From Candidatus Kapaibacterium sp. (GTDB lineage Bacteria > Bacteroidota > Ignavibacteria > Kapaibacteriales > UBA2268): a stretch of DNA of 64,000 bases. The stretch covers positions 275,094-339,093 of the forward strand of contig JAMLHE010000003.1 of the NCBI GenBank assembly GCA_023957315.1, in the 5' to 3' direction. Within the stretch, counting starts at the first letter, position 1. The number at the start of each line of letters is the position of its first letter. The notes under the pieces were generated by a model. The model ran no database searches. It had not been told where the DNA came from and saw only the letters and a list, made by a program, of their open reading frames with translations. Below, piece after piece: positions 58,406 to 64,000 of this stretch. A program made the translations under genes and the position numbers.

Positions 58406-61400
58406 ATGAAAATATTCACATTTATACTCGTTTTTTTAATATTATCAATTAATGCTTATGCCCAAAGGGCAGAATGCGACCTTGATTTAAATTGCATAGG
58501 CAGAGCCATAACATTCTCTCAAAGTTCGGGAAAACAGGCTCACTACGTTGATGTCGAAAATACTCCCTCGCAAGAGAAAATCACTGATAAAATGACAGTC
58601 GAAATGTGGATAAAACCAGAACGACAAGCCGGAAAAGTTCAATATATTGCTGGTTTTTGGGGTCCCGCTAATGATGTAAATGATGTTTGGGTTATGTATA
58701 TTAATCCGAATGACGAATTCGTTTTTGAAATAAATAGCCCCACGACTAATTTACTGAGCACCGACAATACAATTGCAAAAGCAAATGTAGCCGGATTGTA
58801 TGACACTTGGTATCATGTAGCCGGAGTATTTGAGGGTGCTACTCAGACAATTAAATTATATATTGACGGCAATTTAAGAAATTTTGCAAGAAATAATTCT
58901 TATCCGACGACAAGATTACGAATAGCTCAAAATCCGGAATTAACGATGAAAATCGGGAATACTAATGCATACTCGAATGATGAAAATATGAATAGAACTT
59001 TTTTGGGACAAATTGACGAAGTGAGAATTTGGTCAAGAACTTTTACTGATGCCGAGATTTTTTGCAATAGAAATCGTTCTCTAAATTGGAATATTCCTGA
59101 TTTAATTGTGCATTATAGGTGCAATGAAGAGGTCGGTAAATTTATTCTTTGCGATGCAAGTAACAATGGTAATACCGGCTACGGCAGAAGTGGTGCAGTT
59201 ATTCAGAATAGTAATCGTCCAATTCAGCGTACAATATTTACCGAATCATTAGACAGGCCTGTTCCATTTATTGATACATTAGATTGCAAAAGCCCCCGTA
59301 CATATAGATTTGCGGTATGGGACACCTCAAGTTGCGGAAAATCAGTAATAATTGATTTAGTTAATACTGATTTTGCAGCAGGTTTTCAAATTCAACCTAA
59401 TCGGATAAATAACATGGTCAAAGACAGCATGTATTATTTTACAGTTACTGTGAATGCTGATTTCCAAGGAACTATTTTGCCACAATTAAGAATTTATTCG
59501 CTTGACCGTTGCAGATTTATCAACCGATTTAATTTGAATTTAACACGAGTTACTCAACTTCAATATTCGAATTTAAGAATGAATTTCGATTCTTTAAAAG
59601 CAAATTGTATCGAAAAACCACATATTGATTCAGTTTTGACAATTATCAATCAAACTGCTAAAACGGGTACACCACAAACAATAACAATTAATTCGATTTC
59701 TAATGTTCTGACAAATGTGTTTATTATCAATCATTTACCTCTTCCCTATCAATTAGCACCCGGCGATACCTTCAGAATAAATATTCGATTTGTTTCGGGT
59801 AGATTTACAAGTGATAATTTCGATACTTTAAGAATTAATTCTACAGATATTTGCGACCCAACTAAGGCAATTCCATTGTACGGCAAGGTGAAGGAAGTGA
59901 TTAGAATCGCTAAGGGTGTGAGTGAAATTCGCCTTGATTCAATCAATTTCGGGACCTCTTGTTTAGATTTCCCATCTGATGCTCCGCAATATAATTGGAT
60001 GAATTTGCTGGACGAAGTTATTGATGTGATTGATATTGAGTACCCGCGCGATGTTCAAGGCAATCAACGGTTATTCCCTTTGCGATTAGACCCTGTCACG
60101 GGCTATTTACCTAATTATTTCAGATTTATACCAACACAACCCGGTTTGATGCAGGATTCGATAATAATTGTTGTGAAATCGGGCGATTGTACTATCCGAA
60201 GACCAATTTACGTGCGTGGTTACGGATTATTTGCCGATATTCAATTTGAAATCGAGAATTTGGATTTCGGTGATGTCATTGTTGGTCAAGAGAGTTTAAT
60301 TGATGTTCCGGTCAAAAATAATAGCCCTGAAAATTTAAGTGTTTCATTTTATTTGAAAAAGAGCGATGTATTCTTCATTTCCGGGCAACAAACGCTTAGT
60401 ATTCCGGCTGGTGCTACACGAAATATTACCGTTGGATTCAGACCAACGAGTACCACCGACTATACCGATGAACTATGCTTTTTTGAGAATCGTTGTTACG
60501 AGTCAGGTTGTATAAAAGTCAAGGGCAGAGGAATTCTCGAGCGATTTTCATTTGAACCGGAAGTCCTTAAAATTGAAAATGTTATAGCGTGTAATTCTAA
60601 AGATGGCGAAATTAAAATAATTAATCGTACATCCACAACTCAGAATTTGCGAAATATTATATTTAATAATCCAAACGGACGATTTACGATAACTGACCCG
60701 ACTCAATTACCCCAACAATTGGATTTAGCTCCAGGAAGCAGTTTCACTTTTTCGATTCGCTATACACCCAACGATTTAGTCAATGATAGGAGCGATATTG
60801 CATTCATCGAATATGAAACAAATGATGGCGAAAAATGGATTATGCAAATCAGAGGCACATCGCTGACACCGAAATTATCAGTCGAATCTCCTGTTATATA
60901 TGGTAAGATTGAAGTGGGCGAAACAACAGACCGGAAAATAGTTATCGAAAATGTGTCGCCATTTCCTGTAACAATCGAAACAATCAATGCTCCGGTAGGC
61001 TTTGTAATTATAGATAATCCGGTGAGATTTACCAATATTACGCTTAATTCGCGTGATACAATCCAAATTATGGTTCAGTTCAACCCGAGTGAAAGTAGAT
61101 TTTATCAAGGAGATTTGGAAATCAAAATTAGCCAACCATGCGAATCGTTAAAAGCGGTTAAGCTCGAAGGCGAAGCAGAAATAATTGCATTAGAAGTGCC
61201 GTTGACTGTACTGAGTTTTGGGTTTGTCTTGCCTTGCGATTGTATCGAGCGCGAAATCAAGATGATAAATCGTTCAAAAGTTTTTGATATGGAAATTGAC
61301 TCGATTTATCTGAGTGATGTTGGACTGAGCAATCCCAATGTAAGTTATTTCAGCTGGACGTCGGATTATTATCAAACAAACGGAAACCAATTGCCATTTT

Positions 61401-63394
61401 CGATACCTCCAGGTAAAACTGATATTTTAAGAATCAACTACTGCCCACGTGATATTCAAAATATTGATTCACTCACGCATAATATCAACATTATAATTGA
61501 ATCCAAAGGCTCGTCATGGTCATCGGATTTCAGGGTATATTTGACGGGTATTCAGGCGATGCTTTACCAGAGCAACCGAGATGCAGTCCTATTTACCCCA
61601 ACACGCGTTGATACAGATGCCAATCCTCAGTATGCGGAATTGAGGTTCCCGAACTATTTGCTCAATCCTTATCGCGATATTGTAATGATTGACACGATAA
61701 AATTCGTGCCCGATGAAAGAGTATTTTACGCATACGATAGTCTTAAATATGATTTGGGATTAGCCTCATACCCGTCAATTATTGATACGGGGAAAGTCAC
61801 GACAATTCAATTTGGTTTCAAGCCGCGAGCTGTACGTGATTACGAAGCAAAGGCTGAAATCACACTTCGCAAAATCCGACCAAATGGTGAATGTGTTTTC
61901 ATGGACACAACAATTTATTTGAGTGGAAGCGGATTTGCACCTGCTTTTGGATTATCGTTTCATTTTGGGAGCAATTTCTCCAAACAAGACACATTCCGTG
62001 TTATTACATGCGAAGAAATCACAATTCCGGTTTATTCTTCGCGAGATTTCCCTGCTGAAATCGTTGACATCAATTTTCAATTGGATTACGACACAACAAA
62101 ATTGGAATACATCGGGCACAATTCACAGTATCTGAGCTCGCCTTGCAAAGGTTATACACCATTAATAACGCACAATCAAAATGAATTTGGCAGCAATTTG
62201 TTGCTCAAGAATTTCTGCTTTGTGGATTCGATTCGTCCTGTCGCAGAACTCAGATTCCGCCCCAAACAGAACACCCGTGATACAATGCTCGTTCGATTAG
62301 ACACAATGAATTTTGATACCGAAGAGGTAATTCTTTATCATATAATTGCAGCTTTGGACGAAGCAGTGCTTATAATCCAACAGCCCGAATTGGAAATTTT
62401 GCCGAGTGATCTATTCTTGACGATGGATTATGACAGTGTGCGGGTCTTGGATTGCAGAGATTTGACTTTCTCCGTCCGAAATATCGGCGATGTACCGATT
62501 AGCGGCTTTGACGTTTTGCAATTGCAAAGCTATTATGAAGTTGTATCATATTTACCGGACAAAAATGATATGATTGATGTAGGAGATTCAGTCACGGTGA
62601 CAATAAGATTTTGCCCGCGAAATACGGGACAATATGGCTCAATGTTCAATTTTATATCATCATTGCCTTGTACTATCAACGATTCGGCGATGGTGACAGG
62701 GATTGGCTATGCGCCGATTTTCAATCCGATTTACTATATAAATGATACATACATAAGTCCAGACACGATATATTCTAAATTGGGAGATACAATATTAATC
62801 CCTATATATTTGGATAAAAATTTTGCTGATACGATTTACGGAAATGTGCATATTATCAAGGACTTAGACTTCGCAGTTAATATGACTTATAACCCTCGCT
62901 CGATGAAATATCTGAGCACAGATTACACTATTTCGGGATTAGATGATATTGAATATCGTCACGGTGATTTGAATTACGTTTTCGCAGGAGTTGATAATCT
63001 AAGTCGCGGCAAGATAGCCGAATCAAGATTTCTTGTAACAGTACCGGATTTCACATTTTCGGGAATCAATCTCAATTCTTCAGGCTATACAACCGATTCG
63101 ATTATGTTCTTTGATATTGTGCCACTTGAATCCTTCTTTTACATTAGCACTTCGGACAGTTGTGGGATTGACAGCCTAATTTTCGGGCAAACACCAAATG
63201 CTGTATTTCCCAATCCGGCAAAAGATTTCATACATATTCCTGATTATGTTGGCGATTATGAGATTTTCGATTTATTGGGGAGGAAAATTATCAGTGGGTT
63301 CACAAAGGGCGAAGCAATCAATATACATCAAATCAATCAAGGATTTTACATCATAAGATATGACGGCAAAACGGAAAAACTGATAGTAAATTGA
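58406..63394 (+). CDS. Giant T9SS surface protein with LamG and ASH repeats
   Basis: A 1,662-residue exported protein. The signal peptide ends near Ala19. A LamG/concanavalin-type domain covers about 35-235 (KMTVEMWIKPERQAGKVQYI, GQIDEVRIWSRTFTDAEIFC). Residues 285-1150 are a series of Ig-like choice-of-anchor D/ASH repeats (ENLDFGDVIVGQESLIDVPV, TVGFRPTSTTDYTD). Residues 1190-1570 hold cohesin-like strands (NFQLDYDTTKLEYIGHNS), and the last 70 residues are a T9SS sorting domain (FPNPAKDFIHIPDY). It probably serves in adhesion or surface structure, two bases after the DUF1501 gene. Confidence 0.85.
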   Translation: MKIFTFILVFLILSINAYAQRAECDLDLNCIGRAITFSQSSGKQAHYVDVENTPSQEKITDKMTVEMWIKPERQAGKVQYIAGFWGPANDVNDVWVMYINPNDEFVFEINSPTTNLLSTDNTIAKANVAGLYDTWYHVAGVFEGATQTIKLYIDGNLRNFARNNSYPTTRLRIAQNPELTMKIGNTNAYSNDENMNRTFLGQIDEVRIWSRTFTDAEIFCNRNRSLNWNIPDLIVHYRCNEEVGKFILCDASNNGNTGYGRSGAVIQNSNRPIQRTIFTESLDRPVPFIDTLDCKSPRTYRFAVWDTSSCGKSVIIDLVNTDFAAGFQIQPNRINNMVKDSMYYFTVTVNADFQGTILPQLRIYSLDRCRFINRFNLNLTRVTQLQYSNLRMNFDSLKANCIEKPHIDSVLTIINQTAKTGTPQTITINSISNVLTNVFIINHLPLPYQLAPGDTFRINIRFVSGRFTSDNFDTLRINSTDICDPTKAIPLYGKVKEVIRIAKGVSEIRLDSINFGTSCLDFPSDAPQYNWMNLLDEVIDVIDIEYPRDVQGNQRLFPLRLDPVTGYLPNYFRFIPTQPGLMQDSIIIVVKSGDCTIRRPIYVRGYGLFADIQFEIENLDFGDVIVGQESLIDVPVKNNSPENLSVSFYLKKSDVFFISGQQTLSIPAGATRNITVGFRPTSTTDYTDELCFFENRCYESGCIKVKGRGILERFSFEPEVLKIENVIACNSKDGEIKIINRTSTTQNLRNIIFNNPNGRFTITDPTQLPQQLDLAPGSSFTFSIRYTPNDLVNDRSDIAFIEYETNDGEKWIMQIRGTSLTPKLSVESPVIYGKIEVGETTDRKIVIENVSPFPVTIETINAPVGFVIIDNPVRFTNITLNSRDTIQIMVQFNPSESRFYQGDLEIKISQPCESLKAVKLEGEAEIIALEVPLTVLSFGFVLPCDCIEREIKMINRSKVFDMEIDSIYLSDVGLSNPNVSYFSWTSDYYQTNGNQLPFSIPPGKTDILRINYCPRDIQNIDSLTHNINIIIESKGSSWSSDFRVYLTGIQAMLYQSNRDAVLFTPTRVDTDANPQYAELRFPNYLLNPYRDIVMIDTIKFVPDERVFYAYDSLKYDLGLASYPSIIDTGKVTTIQFGFKPRAVRDYEAKAEITLRKIRPNGECVFMDTTIYLSGSGFAPAFGLSFHFGSNFSKQDTFRVITCEEITIPVYSSRDFPAEIVDINFQLDYDTTKLEYIGHNSQYLSSPCKGYTPLITHNQNEFGSNLLLKNFCFVDSIRPVAELRFRPKQNTRDTMLVRLDTMNFDTEEVILYHIIAALDEAVLIIQQPELEILPSDLFLTMDYDSVRVLDCRDLTFSVRNIGDVPISGFDVLQLQSYYEVVSYLPDKNDMIDVGDSVTVTIRFCPRNTGQYGSMFNFISSLPCTINDSAMVTGIGYAPIFNPIYYINDTYISPDTIYSKLGDTILIPIYLDKNFADTIYGNVHIIKDLDFAVNMTYNPRSMKYLSTDYTISGLDDIEYRHGDLNYVFAGVDNLSRGKIAESRFLVTVPDFTFSGINLNSSGYTTDSIMFFDIVPLESFFYISTSDSCGIDSLIFGQTPNAVFPNPAKDFIHIPDYVGDYEIFDLLGRKIISGFTKGEAINIHQINQGFYIIRYDGKTEKLIVN

Positions 63395-63396
63395 TT

Positions 63397-63831
63397 TTAG
63401 GATTTTAGATATGATATGAAATGGTATTCGATGCCACCATTATCGTTCACTTCAATTCGTGCGTGTCCTTTGATTACATATTGGTCTAAGATTTTCTTTG
63501 CTTCATCCAAGTTAAAAGTTGTGTTTTCGGCTAAGTGGAATGCAGTGAGTATTCCTTTGTTTTTGCTTGCAAGACTCAATATCATGCGTTCGGTGAACTC
63601 AAGATTGGTATCTTTTTCGGATTTTTTGAGCTTCCGAAACAAAATCATGCCACCCAAAAGCGGAACAACGCCGAAAATAGTCATCCCGATTACAAGTGTC
63701 ATCTTGTCAGGATTGGCAGCATCAAATAGAGCTGAACAAGTTGATACAGTGAACAGCCCACCCACTAACATCAAAATAACGGAAACAACTTTTCCGCCTC
63801 CTGAACTTTTGCTATGCAGTTTAAATCCCAT
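63397..63831 (-). CDS. Small membrane protein with winged-helix-like tail
   Basis: A 144-residue protein with two membrane segments (about residues 14-36 and 47-66) followed by a short basic linker (FRKLKKSEKDTN) and a C-terminal helix-strand part (ILTAFHLAENTTFNLDEAKK) that looks like a small winged helix. Convergent to the surface operon, with its stop two bases from that operon. Not recognised. The remaining 169 bases to the window edge show no gene. Confidence 0.55.
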   Translation of the reverse strand: MGFKLHSKSSGGGKVVSVILMLVGGLFTVSTCSALFDAANPDKMTLVIGMTIFGVVPLLGGMILFRKLKKSEKDTNLEFTERMILSLASKNKGILTAFHLAENTTFNLDEAKKILDQYVIKGHARIEVNDNGGIEYHFISYLKS

Positions 63832-64000
63832 TTTATCTACTATTTTATATGGCTAATAATCAAAATCCTATCTACGTAAGGTCTAAAGAAATATTATTGC
63901 AAATATTTTGTGAATAATTTAACATTTTAACAAGGAACACACATAAAATTAACTTTTTAAAAGATGTACGATAACATTTTTTAATGTAAAAACTTTTCCT

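Overview
The window suggests an AT-rich member of the Bacteroidota/Ignavibacteria/Kapabacteria assemblage. The evidence is T9SS-type C-terminal sorting tails (YPNP motifs) on several secreted proteins, DUF1800/DUF1501 partner genes, and promoters that repeatedly match the Bacteroidetes form TTG-N19/20-TAnnTTTG. No genus can be fixed from the sequence alone.

Positions 1 to about 50,260 are one temperate prophage whose left end lies outside the window. Its head genes are Mu-like (capsid E family, lambda D-type decoration protein, I/Z-type protease-scaffold, gp29-like portal, MuF-like head protein, G-like virion morphogenesis protein), but no MuA/MuB transposase is visible. Instead a tyrosine recombinase at 49,095-50,222 lies beside the 3' end of a tRNA(CAU) gene at 50,324-50,397, so the phage probably integrated at that tRNA. 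Layout: (a) 1-2,560 capsid, decoration and scaffold genes on the minus strand; (b) 2,730-5,157 a ParB-like / P-loop / radical SAM cassette; (c) 5,702-10,480 terminase, portal and head genes on the plus strand; (d) 10,530-12,996 small accessory genes including a lipoprotein and a DUF898-like membrane protein; (e) 13,024-26,474 a minus-strand defence island; (f) a repeat-rich noncoding stretch, a TPR membrane protein and a CI-like repressor; (g) 29,576-45,520 a long plus-strand early operon for regulation, recombination and replication that ends in a Mor-like activator; (h) 45,524-47,979 minus-strand cargo that includes a T9SS-tailed secreted nuclease; (i) an XRE-like gene, an unknown gene and the integrase.

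The defence island is the most notable part. It holds a SIR2 protein with a small partner, two overlapping DUF262 (GmrSD-like) genes, and a tightly coupled five-gene type I restriction operon: hsdM, a HEPN-like gene, hsdS, a proteasome/HslV-like Ntn-hydrolase gene, and hsdR. The Ntn hydrolase inside a restriction operon is the best candidate here for an undescribed system. Other unusual points are an in-frame internal start for a scaffold with its C-terminus in another frame, a DUF1937-DnaA domain IV fusion, and an array of tiny genes joined by near-identical translational coupling cassettes.

From about 50,400 rightward the DNA is host chromosome: an outer-membrane protein, an orphan MazE-like antitoxin tail, a lipoprotein, an iron-sulfur repair protein (RIC/ScdA family), and a surface operon (OmpA-family protein, DUF1800, DUF1501, and a 1,662-residue LamG/ASH-domain protein).
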